The position numbers and the translations under genes are program-made. Positions 28,811 through 37,160 of a stretch of DNA of 64,000 bases are shown piece after piece. This stretch comes from Myxococcales bacterium (GTDB taxonomy: Bacteria > Myxococcota_A > Polyangia > Polyangiales > Ga0077539). A model generated the notes under the pieces. That model had not been told where the DNA came from and made no database searches. It saw only the letters and a program-made list of their open reading frames with translations. The stretch covers positions 1 to 64,000 of the forward strand of contig JAUSAZ010000004.1 of the NCBI GenBank assembly GCA_030652255.1. The letters are read 5' to 3'. Each line of letters opens with the position of its first letter. Position 1 is the first letter of the stretch.

Positions 28811-30046
28811 ATGCACCCACCCCTCGCCGCGCTCATCGTCGTCGACCCGTCGCCTGAACCCGCGACCGCGCTCGCGCGCACGGTGGAGCGCGTCGCCGCG
28901 GCGGCCCGGGCGCAGGGGCGCGTGGTGATCCCGCTGGCCTCCGCGGCGGGCGGCTTCGGGGCCCACGAGGCCCTCGCGGCGGCGGGCGTGCGGCGCGTCG
29001 CCCTCTGCGGCCCGGCGTCGCTCGCCGGCGTGCTGGCGGCCGCGCGCGGGGCACGCGCCCTGGGCTACGCGGTCGACGTGCTCGCCGACGCCATCGCGGA
29101 GGGCCCGCCGGGCAGGGCGCAGCGGGCGCGCCGCGAGATCGAAGCCCTCGGGTGCCGCCGACGCTCGTGGGCCGAGCTGCTCTCCGAGGGCGACCGGTCG
29201 GTGGCCGTGCCGGGCCTCGGCGAGGGGGACACCACGCTCTGGTGCGGCGCCCTGCGCGGCTGCATCGAGGAGGGCGCCGGCACCTACGAGGCGCTCGCGC
29301 GCGAGGTGGGCTGGGCGGCGATGATGCACCGCGGGGGCGAGGTGCCGCGGCGCGTGGCGGTGCAGGCCACCCGCGGGCCCGACGGGGTCGAGGCCCTCTA
29401 CCGCCACCCCGTCGACGGTCAGCCCCCGGTCGGCGGATGGACCCCGGTCGTCGACGCCATCCGCCGGGGCGTCGAGGCGCGCACGGGCTCGGCCTTCAAC
29501 CACTGCCTGCTCCAGCTCTACCGCGACGGGCGCGACTGGATCAGCGAGCACTCCGACAAGACCCTCGACCTCGTGCGGCCGTCGCCCATCGTCAACGTCT
29601 CGCTCGGCCGCACCCGCACGATGGTGCTCCGGCCCAAGCGCGGCGACGGGGCGCCCGAGCGCGTGCCGCTGCCCCACGGGTCGATGCTCGTGATGGGCCT
29701 CGCCACCAACCGCGCGCGCTACCACGAGATCCGCCGCGAGGGCGCCGCGCCCGACGACGGCCCGCGCATCTCGCTCACCTTCCGTCACATCGGCACCTTC
29801 CACGACCCCGCCACCGGGGCCGTCTGGGGCGTCGGGGCGCCCGCCGCCGACCGCCCCACGGCCGAGGCCCGCGCCCTCGCCCGCGCGGCCCTCCCGCCCG
29901 GCGAGCGGGCGAGCCGCGAGCGCGCCGAGGCCGAGCGCATGCTCCAGCTCTTCCGCGCGGAGAACGTCGACCCCGACTTCGACCCGGCGGCCTTCCGCCC
30001 GGGCTTCGAGGTCGTCGACCTGCGCGCGCTCAACGACGCCGGCTGA
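28811..30046 (+). CDS. Fusion of isochorismatase-like domain and AlkB-type dioxygenase
   Basis: 411 residues. The N-terminal 125 residues follow the isochorismatase/cysteine hydrolase fold (ALIVVDPSPEPATALARTV, VRRVALCGPASLAGVLAAAR, LGYAVDVLADAIAE). However, the usual Cys in the GxxTSGCV motif is Gly, and the region between is short, so this domain is probably inactive. The C-terminal 200 residues are a 2-oxoglutarate/Fe(II) AlkB domain: FNHCLLQLYRDGRDWISEHSD (HxD, His/Asp), ARYHEIRR (second His) and RISLTFRH (Arg pair for 2OG). It thus likely demethylates nucleic acids or oxidises another substrate. A Pro/Arg tail follows. The start ATG at 28811 has no strong Shine-Dalgarno sequence. It is divergent from the kinase. 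Confidence 0.8.
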   Translation: MHPPLAALIVVDPSPEPATALARTVERVAAAARAQGRVVIPLASAAGGFGAHEALAAAGVRRVALCGPASLAGVLAAARGARALGYAVDVLADAIAEGPPGRAQRARREIEALGCRRRSWAELLSEGDRSVAVPGLGEGDTTLWCGALRGCIEEGAGTYEALAREVGWAAMMHRGGEVPRRVAVQATRGPDGVEALYRHPVDGQPPVGGWTPVVDAIRRGVEARTGSAFNHCLLQLYRDGRDWISEHSDKTLDLVRPSPIVNVSLGRTRTMVLRPKRGDGAPERVPLPHGSMLVMGLATNRARYHEIRREGAAPDDGPRISLTFRHIGTFHDPATGAVWGVGAPAADRPTAEARALARAALPPGERASRERAEAERMLQLFRAENVDPDFDPAAFRPGFEVVDLRALNDAG

Positions 30047-30095
30047 AGCCTCCCGGCGGCCGCATTCGGGCGCGGTGCGAGGGCCGGGACTGCGG

Positions 30096-30101
30096 TACCT
30101 T
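30096..30101 (+). promoter_or_regulatory. TACCTT candidate -10 element, possible leaderless start
   Basis: TACCTT ends 7 bases before the GTG at 30109, with no Shine-Dalgarno sequence in between. It would give a leaderless mRNA for the small GMC-partner gene. Confidence 0.25.
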
Positions 30102-30108
30102 CGCGCGC

Positions 30109-30504
30109 GTGATCAACTGGCTCGCTCGCTCGGCGATGGTGACCTTCTATCCCCGCTCGGAGCAGTTTCCGGGCATCGAGGACATGGACCTCGACGCGTA
30201 CATCGCGCAGTACCGCCGCGAGTGCGCGCCGCTCATGTGGGCGGGCTTCGTGCTGGGCACGGTGTTCTTCCACCTCACGCCGCTGTTCACGGTGTACCTG
30301 CCGCTGCCGGCCTACGCGCTGTCCGACGAGGACCGCGAGCGCCACGCGCAGCGCCTCGTGTCGCACCCGATCTACTACGTGCGCCAGCCGGTGTTCCTGT
30401 TGAAGATGGTGGCGGGGCTGCTGTGGGGCGCTGATCCCGCGGTGCGCGCGCGCCTCGGCCTCGCGCCCTACCCCGCCGACCCCGGCACCTGGAGGACGTC
30501 ATGA
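30109..30504 (+). CDS. Small partner of GMC oxidoreductase
   Basis: 131 residues with the start GTG at 30109 (an ATG at 30136 is the alternative). One strongly hydrophobic helix (MWAGFVLGTVFFHLTPLFTVYL) sits in the middle, preceded by a charged YIAQYRRECAP and followed by a cytoplasmic-like tail (ALSDEDRERHAQRLV, IYYVRQPVFLLKMVAGLLWG). No named domain was recognised. It lies directly before a GMC oxidoreductase and overlaps it by ATGA, a conserved-looking pairing that suggests a membrane-anchor or accessory subunit for the flavoprotein. Function otherwise unknown. Confidence 0.75.
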   Translation: MINWLARSAMVTFYPRSEQFPGIEDMDLDAYIAQYRRECAPLMWAGFVLGTVFFHLTPLFTVYLPLPAYALSDEDRERHAQRLVSHPIYYVRQPVFLLKMVAGLLWGADPAVRARLGLAPYPADPGTWRTS

Positions 30505-32003
30505 CCCACATCGCGTTTCGCGAAGACGACCTCGCCCTCGAGGTCGACTACGTGGTGGTGGGCTCCGGGGCGGGCGGGGCCACCGCGGCCAACGCGCTCG
30601 CCCGCGGCGGCGCGACGGTGGCGCTCATCGAGGCCGGTCCGTGGCGCGACCCGGCCGACTACCCCTCGTCGACCTACGGCGCGATGCGCGACCTCTTCGA
30701 CGGGTGGGGCGTCGGCATCGCGAAGGGCCGCGCCCTCTGGCCCATCGTGCAGGCCTCCTGCGTGGGCGGCACCACGGTGATCAACTGCGCCATCTGCGTG
30801 CGCACCCCGGAGGACGTGCTGCTCGGGTGGGAGCGCGACCTCGGCGTCGGCGCCAAGGCCTGGCGCGAGGGCCTCTGGAAGCACCAGGAGGCCCTGGAGG
30901 TCGAGCTCTGCGCGGAGGTGGTGCCGGCGGCGTCGGCGGGGCGCTCCAACCTCCTGGCCGCGAAGGGCGCGGCGGCGGTCCCCTACGACGGGCACCCGAT
31001 GACCCGCTATGTGAAGGGCTGCGCCGGCTCGGGCCAGTGCCTCCAGGGGTGCAAGCAGCTCAAGAAGCAGAGCCTCAACCTGCAGTTCGTGCCCGAGGTG
31101 ATGGCCCTCGGGGGCACGGTGCTCTCCTGCGCGCCCGCCGAGCGCGTGCTGCTCGAGGGCCGCCGCGCGGTGGGCGTGACCGGGCGCTTCCGCGAGCCCG
31201 TGACGCGCCGCAAGGGCGGGCGCTTCACCGTGCGCGCCCGCAAGGCCGTGGTGGTGGCGGCGAGCGTCACCCGCACGGCCCCGCTGCTCGCGGCGAGCGG
31301 CGTGAAGCACCCGCTGCTGGGCGCGGGCTTCCGGGCGCACCCCGGCACCGGGGTGATCGGCGTGTACGACGAGGACGTCGACATGAACGTCGGGGCCACG
31401 CAGGGCTGGGCCTCGGTGCAGTACCGCGTCGAGCCCGGCATGAAGCTGGAGACGCTCTCCATCCCGCCGGAGATGATCGCGTCGCGGCTCGCCGGCGCGG
31501 GCGCCGAGCTCGTCGCGCGCATGGGCGACTACCGCCGCATGGCGATGTGGGTGGTGGCCGTGCGCGCCGAGGCCGTCGGGCGCGTGAAGCGGGGCGTCTT
31601 CGGCGAGGTGAGCGTCGACTACGGCTTCGCCGACGCCGACATGCGGCGCCTGCGGAAGGGCCTCGCGCTGCTCGCGCGCACCCACTTCGCGGCGGGCGCG
31701 CGGCGGGTGATCCCGGGCATCTACGGGCTGCCCTACGACCTCGGCCCCGACCAGGTGGGGCTCATCGAGGAGGGCCCGCTCGACCCGCGCGCGTACATCC
31801 TCATCTCGTCGCACCTCTTCGGCGGCGCCACCATGGACCGCGACCCCGCCCGCGGCGTGTGCGACGAGTACGGCCGCGTGCACGGCTACGAGGGGCTCGT
31901 CGTGGCCGACGCGTCGGTCATCCCGACCACGCTCGGGGTCAACCCCCAGCACACGATCATGGCGCTCGCGCGCACCTTCGCGGGGCGCCTGCTCGACGCC
32001 TGA
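30501..32003 (+). CDS. GMC-family FAD oxidoreductase
   Basis: 500 residues. FAD-dependent alcohol or sterol-type oxidoreductase/dehydrogenase. The FAD-binding motif GSGAGGATAANALARGG is near residue 15 and GGTTVINCAICVRTPE near 90. The Cys pattern GCAGSGQCLQGCKQLKKQS near 172 is typical of the cholesterol-oxidase-like GMC subgroup. The C-terminal active-site region SSHLFGGATMDRDP and NPQHTIMALARTF provides the His and Asn/His pair. Substrate is unknown: alcohols, sterols or sugars are all possible. It is translationally coupled to the small partner gene before it by ATGA. The pair appears to form a two-gene operon ending at a hairpin at 32011-32026. Confidence 0.9.
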   Translation: MTHIAFREDDLALEVDYVVVGSGAGGATAANALARGGATVALIEAGPWRDPADYPSSTYGAMRDLFDGWGVGIAKGRALWPIVQASCVGGTTVINCAICVRTPEDVLLGWERDLGVGAKAWREGLWKHQEALEVELCAEVVPAASAGRSNLLAAKGAAAVPYDGHPMTRYVKGCAGSGQCLQGCKQLKKQSLNLQFVPEVMALGGTVLSCAPAERVLLEGRRAVGVTGRFREPVTRRKGGRFTVRARKAVVVAASVTRTAPLLAASGVKHPLLGAGFRAHPGTGVIGVYDEDVDMNVGATQGWASVQYRVEPGMKLETLSIPPEMIASRLAGAGAELVARMGDYRRMAMWVVAVRAEAVGRVKRGVFGEVSVDYGFADADMRRLRKGLALLARTHFAAGARRVIPGIYGLPYDLGPDQVGLIEEGPLDPRAYILISSHLFGGATMDRDPARGVCDEYGRVHGYEGLVVADASVIPTTLGVNPQHTIMALARTFAGRLLDA

Positions 32004-32010
32004 CGCGAAC

Positions 32011-32026
32011 CCTCCCGCGCGGGAGG
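32011..32026. terminator. Bidirectional hairpin between convergent genes
   Basis: CCTCCCGCGCGGGAGG is a perfect 16-base palindrome: 6-base stem, 4-base loop. It lies 8 bases after the GMC stop codon and immediately before the stop of the convergent Cys-rich lipoprotein gene. Its position suits a shared terminator, although no T-run is present. Confidence 0.5.
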
Positions 32027-32027
32027 A

Positions 32028-33974
32028 TCAAGGCACGCAGGTGAGGGTGGCGGGCTCGCAGCGCAGGGGGGCGTCGCACTCCGCCGCGCCGGTCGCCCCG
32101 CGGCGGCACCGGGCGCCCGCGGCGCCCGCGGCGGCGGTGGGCTGGCAGCCGGCCTCGCAGCGGGTGCCCGGGGGGCAGCGCAGCCGGTCGCCGCAGACGC
32201 CCGCGGTGGCGCTCGCGGCCGCGAGGCACACGCCGCCGACGCAGCGGAAGCCCGCGTCGCAGGGGCCCGGCGCGCCCGCGCGGCAGAGGCCGCCGTCGCG
32301 GCCGATGGGGTGGCAGGCGTACCCGCCCGCCGCGGTGGGGACGCAGCGCGCGTCGGCGTCGCAGATCAGGTTGCCCACGGTGTTGCGCTGGGGGCACTGC
32401 CCCGCCACGACGCAGACGTGCTCGCGGCACGCGGTGTTGCGGGGGCAGTCGGCGTCGTCGACGCACCCGAGGCTCGGCGGGGCGACCTCGCAGGTGCGGG
32501 TGTCCGACGCGCAGGTGAGGCCCGCGGCGCAGGTGAGGCCCGCGCACATGCCCCCGAGGGGCACCGCGGCGACGCAGGCGCGGTTGACGCATCGCTGGCC
32601 GTCGGGGCAGCGGTCGCCGCGGGTGGTGCACCGGCCCTCCGGGGGGGCGGCGCATCGGCCCGACACGCACGCGAGGCCCGCGTCGCAGGCGCGGTCGTCG
32701 TCGCAGGGCTCGGCGGCCGCGGCGGTGCGCCGGCAGAACTGGTCGATGCACCGGAGGCCGGTCGCGCAGGGGCGCGCCTGCGGGGTGGTCGACCCGCAGC
32801 GGGTGCCCTCGGTGCCCGGCGGGGTGCACACCGAGCGGCCCATCGCGTCCGGGGCGCAGACCGCGGCGCCCGCGCAGTAGGAGGTGTCGTCGCAGGGCGC
32901 GCCCACGGCGGTCTCCGCCACGCAGAGCGAGCGCCCGGCGACGGGGCGGCAGGCGAGGGGCGCGTCGCAGGCGCCGCCCGGGGCAGAGGCCGCGCGGCAC
33001 TCGGCGCCCGCGGTGCCCAGCGCCACGCAGCGGCTGTCGGAGACGGGGGTGCGCACGAGGCAGCTCGACCCCTCGGCGCAGCCGCGGCTCTGGCACGACT
33101 CGCCGAGGGCCGCGGGCGGTGCGCAGGTGTTGTTGAGGGCGCCGCAGAGGAGGCCGGTGTCGCAGTCGCGGAGGGGGCCGCGGCACACGCCGCCCTGCGC
33201 GCCGCGCGCCACGCAGGTGGCCGAGGCGCCCGCGGTGATGCAGTCCGAGCGGGCGGGGCAGAGCTGCTCGCGGTCGGTGGTGGGCGGGGTGCACGCGCGG
33301 CCGTACCCGCCCGCGTCGAGCATGCGGGCGGTGACGCGGAGCGCTGGGACGGCGGTGGAGCGGACGCCCGCGCCGGCGTAGTTGAAGCTCCACGCGAGGG
33401 CGATGTACTGCACCCCCGCCTCGACGGGGAACTCGAAGTCCGAGCGGGTGTGCTCGGGGTCGGTGTCGAAGGTGGCGACGGAGCAGTCGCGGGCCGGCGC
33501 GTCCCAGGCGCAGCGCTCGACGCGGCGGGCCGAGAGGAAGGCGCCCGCGAGCTGCTCCTGGGCCCAGTCGGACTGGTCGCGGTCGACGCGCAGCCGCAGG
33601 ACGCCCGCCCGCGGCGCGGTGTACTGCACCAGCGCGGAGTTGTAGACCGGGCCGCCGCAGGTCGGGATCGCCGTCACGAGCTGGGCCTCCGGCGCGCGGG
33701 AGAAATCCAGCCACGCGGCGGTGCCCTCGGCGGTGGTGACGCCGTCCCGGTCGAGGTCGACGCGGGGCTCGAGCGCGCAGCCCGCGCCGCCGTCCGCGGG
33801 CGACCCGTCGGTGCCGGGCGCGTCGGTGGATGCCCCGTCGGTGCCGGGTGCGTCGGCGCCGGGGGCGTCGGTGCCGGGCCCGGCGTCGCCGGGCGGGCTG
33901 CTCGGGGTCTCCGTGCACGCCGCGCCGAGCAGCAGCACCACACACCCGACGGCCCACCCGCGACGCTTCACCAT
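32028..33974 (-). CDS. Large Cys-rich lipoprotein
   Basis: 648 residues. Signal peptide and lipobox VLLLGAAC (Cys20). An Asp/Gly/Thr/Pro spacer of repeats (DAPGTDG, TDAPGADAPGTDG) runs to about residue 60. A PPC- or DUF-like beta domain (ALEPRVDLDRDGVTTAEGTA onward) covers about 65-235, including LRLRVDRDQSDWAQE. From about 240 to the end there are many cysteines at spacings of about 6-20 residues in repeats such as CxxGxxC and CDxGLxC, for example CDAGLACVSGRC. This suggests a long disulphide-knotted surface protein. Start ATG at 33974. Divergent from another Cys-rich lipoprotein, from which it may be co-regulated through the 139-base gap. Function unknown. Confidence 0.75.
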   Translation of the reverse strand: MVKRRGWAVGCVVLLLGAACTETPSSPPGDAGPGTDAPGADAPGTDGASTDAPGTDGSPADGGAGCALEPRVDLDRDGVTTAEGTAAWLDFSRAPEAQLVTAIPTCGGPVYNSALVQYTAPRAGVLRLRVDRDQSDWAQEQLAGAFLSARRVERCAWDAPARDCSVATFDTDPEHTRSDFEFPVEAGVQYIALAWSFNYAGAGVRSTAVPALRVTARMLDAGGYGRACTPPTTDREQLCPARSDCITAGASATCVARGAQGGVCRGPLRDCDTGLLCGALNNTCAPPAALGESCQSRGCAEGSSCLVRTPVSDSRCVALGTAGAECRAASAPGGACDAPLACRPVAGRSLCVAETAVGAPCDDTSYCAGAAVCAPDAMGRSVCTPPGTEGTRCGSTTPQARPCATGLRCIDQFCRRTAAAAEPCDDDRACDAGLACVSGRCAAPPEGRCTTRGDRCPDGQRCVNRACVAAVPLGGMCAGLTCAAGLTCASDTRTCEVAPPSLGCVDDADCPRNTACREHVCVVAGQCPQRNTVGNLICDADARCVPTAAGGYACHPIGRDGGLCRAGAPGPCDAGFRCVGGVCLAAASATAGVCGDRLRCPPGTRCEAGCQPTAAAGAAGARCRRGATGAAECDAPLRCEPATLTCVP

Positions 33975-34113
33975 AGGCCGCGATCGTGCCGTCGATCGTG
34001 CACCGTGGCAATGAACTCGCTCGCCGCCGACGTGATCCGCGCCGGTCGGGGGAATGTTCCACACTTCCGGCGCTGGCGGGTCGTGGGCTAGTGTCCGAAG
34101 CACGGTGCCGACC

Positions 34114-36012
34114 ATGCGAGCTTTCTTCCGCGTCCTCATGGCCTCGTGGCTCGCCGCGCTGGTCGGGTGCAGCACCGATCGACCGCCGCCGCTGGGCATC
34201 TTCGAGCTCGACGGCTTCGTGCCGCGCGACGCCGCCCGCGACGGCAACGACCTCGGGCTTCAGACCTTCGACATCATCCCCATCGACGTCGTCACGCCGG
34301 ACGTTCCGCCGGCCGACGTGCCGATCCAGGTCGGGGCCAACTGCTCCGCGGACGACGGGTGCGCCTTCGGCGCGCGCTGCCTCCAGGGCCGCTGCGCCGT
34401 CGACATGTGCCGCACCACCGACAACCCCTGCGGCGATCGCCGCTGCGACATGCGCTGCGTGCCGACGCGCGACCTCTGCGCGGGCGTGCTCTGCGGCAAC
34501 CGCGAGACCTGCTTCTTCGGGCGCTGCGTGCCGGGCTGCTTCCCGGCGACGTGCTCGGGCGTCGAGTGCCCCGCGGGGCAGTTCTGTGACGACCGCACCG
34601 GCGGATGCGCCGCGATCGTGCCGTGCAGCGGCGCGTGCGCCGAGGACTACACCTGCCACGTGGCGTGCCTCCCGCGCTCCAACTGCGACGGCGTCACCTG
34701 CCCCACCGGCGAGATCTGCGCCGACGGGATGTGCGTCCCCAACCCCTGCGCCGGGGTGACCTGCACCGGCAGCTCGATCTGCGTCGCCGGCCGCTGCATC
34801 GACTCCTGCGCGTGCGACCCGCCGTGCGACCGATCGCCGCGTGACCGCTGCGTGTCGGGTCAGTGCCAGTGCACGCCCACCTGCACGGCCGACGGGATGT
34901 GCGGCGCCGACGACGGCTGCGGCGGGCGCTGCATGGGCGCCTGCGCGAGCCCGGCTGCCACCTGCGACCCCGACACGCTGGCCTGCGTCTGCATGCCGCG
35001 CTGCGTGGCCACCGCGCCGTGCGGGTCGAGCGACGGCTGCGGCGGGCAGTGCGCCAGCGGCTGCGAAAACGGCTTCCAGTGCAACGTGATGACGCGCACC
35101 TGCGACTGCATCCCGTACTGTCCCCCGGTCGAGGAGTTCGCCAACACGGCCTGCGGGGCCAACGTGCCCAACCTCTGCCCCGGCGGGCCGAGCTGCGGCA
35201 CCGGCACCCGCTGCCCGCCGGGCCGCACCTGCAACATGGCCGGGATGTGCGAAGAGCCGCCGCCGCCCGAAGACGGCGGGCCCCCGGAAGATGCCCCCAT
35301 GGAGGACGGCTCGTCGGAGGACGGCAGCACCTGCCCCGCGGGTCGCACGGCCTGCGGCGAGAGCTGCTTCAACCTCCAGACCGACGTCAACCACTGCGGC
35401 GCCTGCGACACCGTCTGCCCGGCCGGGTCGACCTGCGCGGCGGGCATGTGCGTGTGCCCGGGCTCGCAGACCTACTGCGGCACCCGCTGCGTCAACACGC
35501 AGGGGGACAACGGCAACTGCGGCGCGTGCGGCAACGCGTGCCCCCTCGACGGCGCCTGCGTGGCCGGCGTGTGCTCCTGCGTGCCGGCGTGCGTCACCGA
35601 CCGGCGCCTCGTCGACTGCTACACCGACGTGCCCAACGTGTGCCCCGGCGGTCCCAGCTGCGGGCTCGGCCTCCGCTGCCCGCTCGGGTCGATGTGCAGC
35701 GCCGCCGAGCGGCGGTGCGTGTGCGTCCCGGCCTGCCCCCCGGGGGTGGCCTGCGGGGTGAGCGACGGCTGCGGCGGCACCTGCATCGGCACCTGCGCCG
35801 CCGGCCAGGCCTGCGCGCGCGACCCCGACAACCCCCTGCGCTACACCTGCTCGGCTCCCGCCTGCGCGGGCGGCTGCGCCTGCGACCAGGTGTGCCGCAA
35901 CAACCGCTGCGAGCCCGCCACCTGCCCCAACGGGCAGCCGCCGTGCAGCTGCGTGTGCTGCCCGCTCGGGCAGATGTGCACCGCCGGGTCGTGCCAGCCC
36001 ATTCCTCCGTGA
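34114..36012 (+). CDS. Cys-rich lipoprotein with EGF/vWF-like repeats
   Basis: 632 residues. Signal peptide ending in lipobox WLAALVGC (Cys17). An N-terminal acidic Pro/Val part precedes about 550 residues of cysteine repeats, including CAFGARCLQGRCAVDMC, CGNRETCFFGRCVPGC, CDGVTCPTGEICADGMC and CGACDTVCPAGSTC. A second set has CGGCTxGxC- and SDGCGG-type blocks (GADDGCGGRCMGACASP and GVSDGCGGTCIGTCA). The pattern is that of disulphide-rich secreted repeats seen in Myxococcota surface proteins. No enzymatic domain visible. An acidic Glu/Asp/Pro insertion lies at about 391-412. Start ATG at 34114. It ends before a small GC hairpin at 36036-36049. Likely an adhesin-like surface protein. Confidence 0.75.
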   Translation: MRAFFRVLMASWLAALVGCSTDRPPPLGIFELDGFVPRDAARDGNDLGLQTFDIIPIDVVTPDVPPADVPIQVGANCSADDGCAFGARCLQGRCAVDMCRTTDNPCGDRRCDMRCVPTRDLCAGVLCGNRETCFFGRCVPGCFPATCSGVECPAGQFCDDRTGGCAAIVPCSGACAEDYTCHVACLPRSNCDGVTCPTGEICADGMCVPNPCAGVTCTGSSICVAGRCIDSCACDPPCDRSPRDRCVSGQCQCTPTCTADGMCGADDGCGGRCMGACASPAATCDPDTLACVCMPRCVATAPCGSSDGCGGQCASGCENGFQCNVMTRTCDCIPYCPPVEEFANTACGANVPNLCPGGPSCGTGTRCPPGRTCNMAGMCEEPPPPEDGGPPEDAPMEDGSSEDGSTCPAGRTACGESCFNLQTDVNHCGACDTVCPAGSTCAAGMCVCPGSQTYCGTRCVNTQGDNGNCGACGNACPLDGACVAGVCSCVPACVTDRRLVDCYTDVPNVCPGGPSCGLGLRCPLGSMCSAAERRCVCVPACPPGVACGVSDGCGGTCIGTCAAGQACARDPDNPLRYTCSAPACAGGCACDQVCRNNRCEPATCPNGQPPCSCVCCPLGQMCTAGSCQPIPP

Positions 36013-36035
36013 GCTGAGAAGGTCCGCGCCCTAAA

Positions 36036-36049
36036 CCCCCTCCGGGGGG
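36036..36049. terminator. GC hairpin between convergent genes
   Basis: A CCCCC run at 36036-36040 is followed after three bases by a G-run at 36044-36049, between the Cys-rich lipoprotein gene and the convergent ArsA operon. It could form a short hairpin, but it lacks a T-run and may be chance. Confidence 0.3.
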
Positions 36050-36059
36050 CTCCCTGCGC

Positions 36060-37160
36060 CTACCGCGCGTCGGGGAGCAGCGTGTCGAGGTGCGGGGCGA
36101 GCTCGCCCGAGAGCGCGGCGACGATGGCCTCCGGCGCGCTCACCTCGACGTAGGGCAGCCGCACGATGGGGGCCCACGGGAGCCGGCGCCCGAGCTCGCC
36201 GGAGAGCCCGTCGGCCGCCGTCGCGCGGGCGACCCGCTCCTGCTCGAGGGCGTCGAGCACCTCGGTGATCGCGGGCCCGAGCGCGGGGCCCTCCCGCAGC
36301 GCGCGCGCCCAGGGGGCGGGGTGGGTGTCGGCGCGGTTGAGCACCACCGCCCGGGGGCGCAGGCCGAGCTCCTCCAGGCGCGTGGCGAGGAAGAGCACGT
36401 CGTCGCGCGCGGCCGCCGTGGGCGCGGCCACCAGGGCGTAGGCCACGCGCTCGCCCAGCAGCAGCTCGGAGGCGCGGCGGGTGAGGGCCACGAAGCGCTC
36501 GCGCACGAGGGCGAGGTCGCCGAAGAGGTCGGCCGTGTCGCGCACGAGGTTGGGGCCGGTGACCCGCGCGAGCAGGTGCTCGACGCGCCCGGTGCCCCAC
36601 GACAGCAGCCCCTTCGGCGCGGGCGCCTCGCCGCTGGCGCGCTGCGCGAGGCCCGCGATCCACGACACGGTGCGGCCGCCGAGGAGGTCCGCGAGGCGCC
36701 CGGGGTAGGTGACGAAGTCGATCGCGTGGCGCGAGGGCGCGGTGTCGATGACGATGACGTCGAAGCCGCCGTCGGTCGCGGCGCGGGCGACGAGGTTCAT
36801 GGCGACGAGCTCGTGCACCCCCGCGGCGGCGTCGGCGAGGCCGATGTAGAGCTTGTTGGCGAGCACGCGCGCCCTGGCCTCGGGCTCGTCGGCGAAGAGG
36901 TGGTCGATGAAGGTGCCCATCGAGCGCCGCGGGTCGGGCATGAGGGCCCAGAGCCGGTCGCCGACCGCGGGCAGCGGCACGCGGGTCACCACGTCGGTGA
37001 TGGGCACCCCCATGGCGCCCGCGAGCCGGCGGGCCGGGTCGATGGTGACGATGAGCGTGCGCTGACCGCGCGCCGCGAGGGCGAGGGCGAGCGCCGCGGA
37101 GGTGGTGGTCTTGCCCACGCCGCCGCCGCCCGCGCAGACGATCACCAGGGGGTCGCTCAC
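36060..37160 (-). CDS. ArsA/Get3-like ATPase
   Basis: 366 residues, GTG start at 37160. A deviant Walker A GGGGVGKTTTSAALALA near residue 14 begins the P-loop. The ArsA-type motif DTAPSRHAIDFVTYPGRL lies near 143-160. The DPARRLAGAMG motif (Asp/Arg, near 45) is also typical of the SIMIBI ArsA/Get3 group. The C-terminal third is helical, with AAPTAAARDDVLFLATRLEEL. No C-x-C metal site for arsenite was seen, so it is unlikely to be an arsenite pump. It likely works as partner of the neighbouring ArsA-like protein, as in the paired mycobacterial Get3-like ATPases. Overlaps that gene by GTGA, a three-gene operon. Confidence 0.85.
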   Translation of the reverse strand: MSDPLVIVCAGGGGVGKTTTSAALALALAARGQRTLIVTIDPARRLAGAMGVPITDVVTRVPLPAVGDRLWALMPDPRRSMGTFIDHLFADEPEARARVLANKLYIGLADAAAGVHELVAMNLVARAATDGGFDVIVIDTAPSRHAIDFVTYPGRLADLLGGRTVSWIAGLAQRASGEAPAPKGLLSWGTGRVEHLLARVTGPNLVRDTADLFGDLALVRERFVALTRRASELLLGERVAYALVAAPTAAARDDVLFLATRLEELGLRPRAVVLNRADTHPAPWARALREGPALGPAITEVLDALEQERVARATAADGLSGELGRRLPWAPIVRLPYVEVSAPEAIVAALSGELAPHLDTLLPDAR

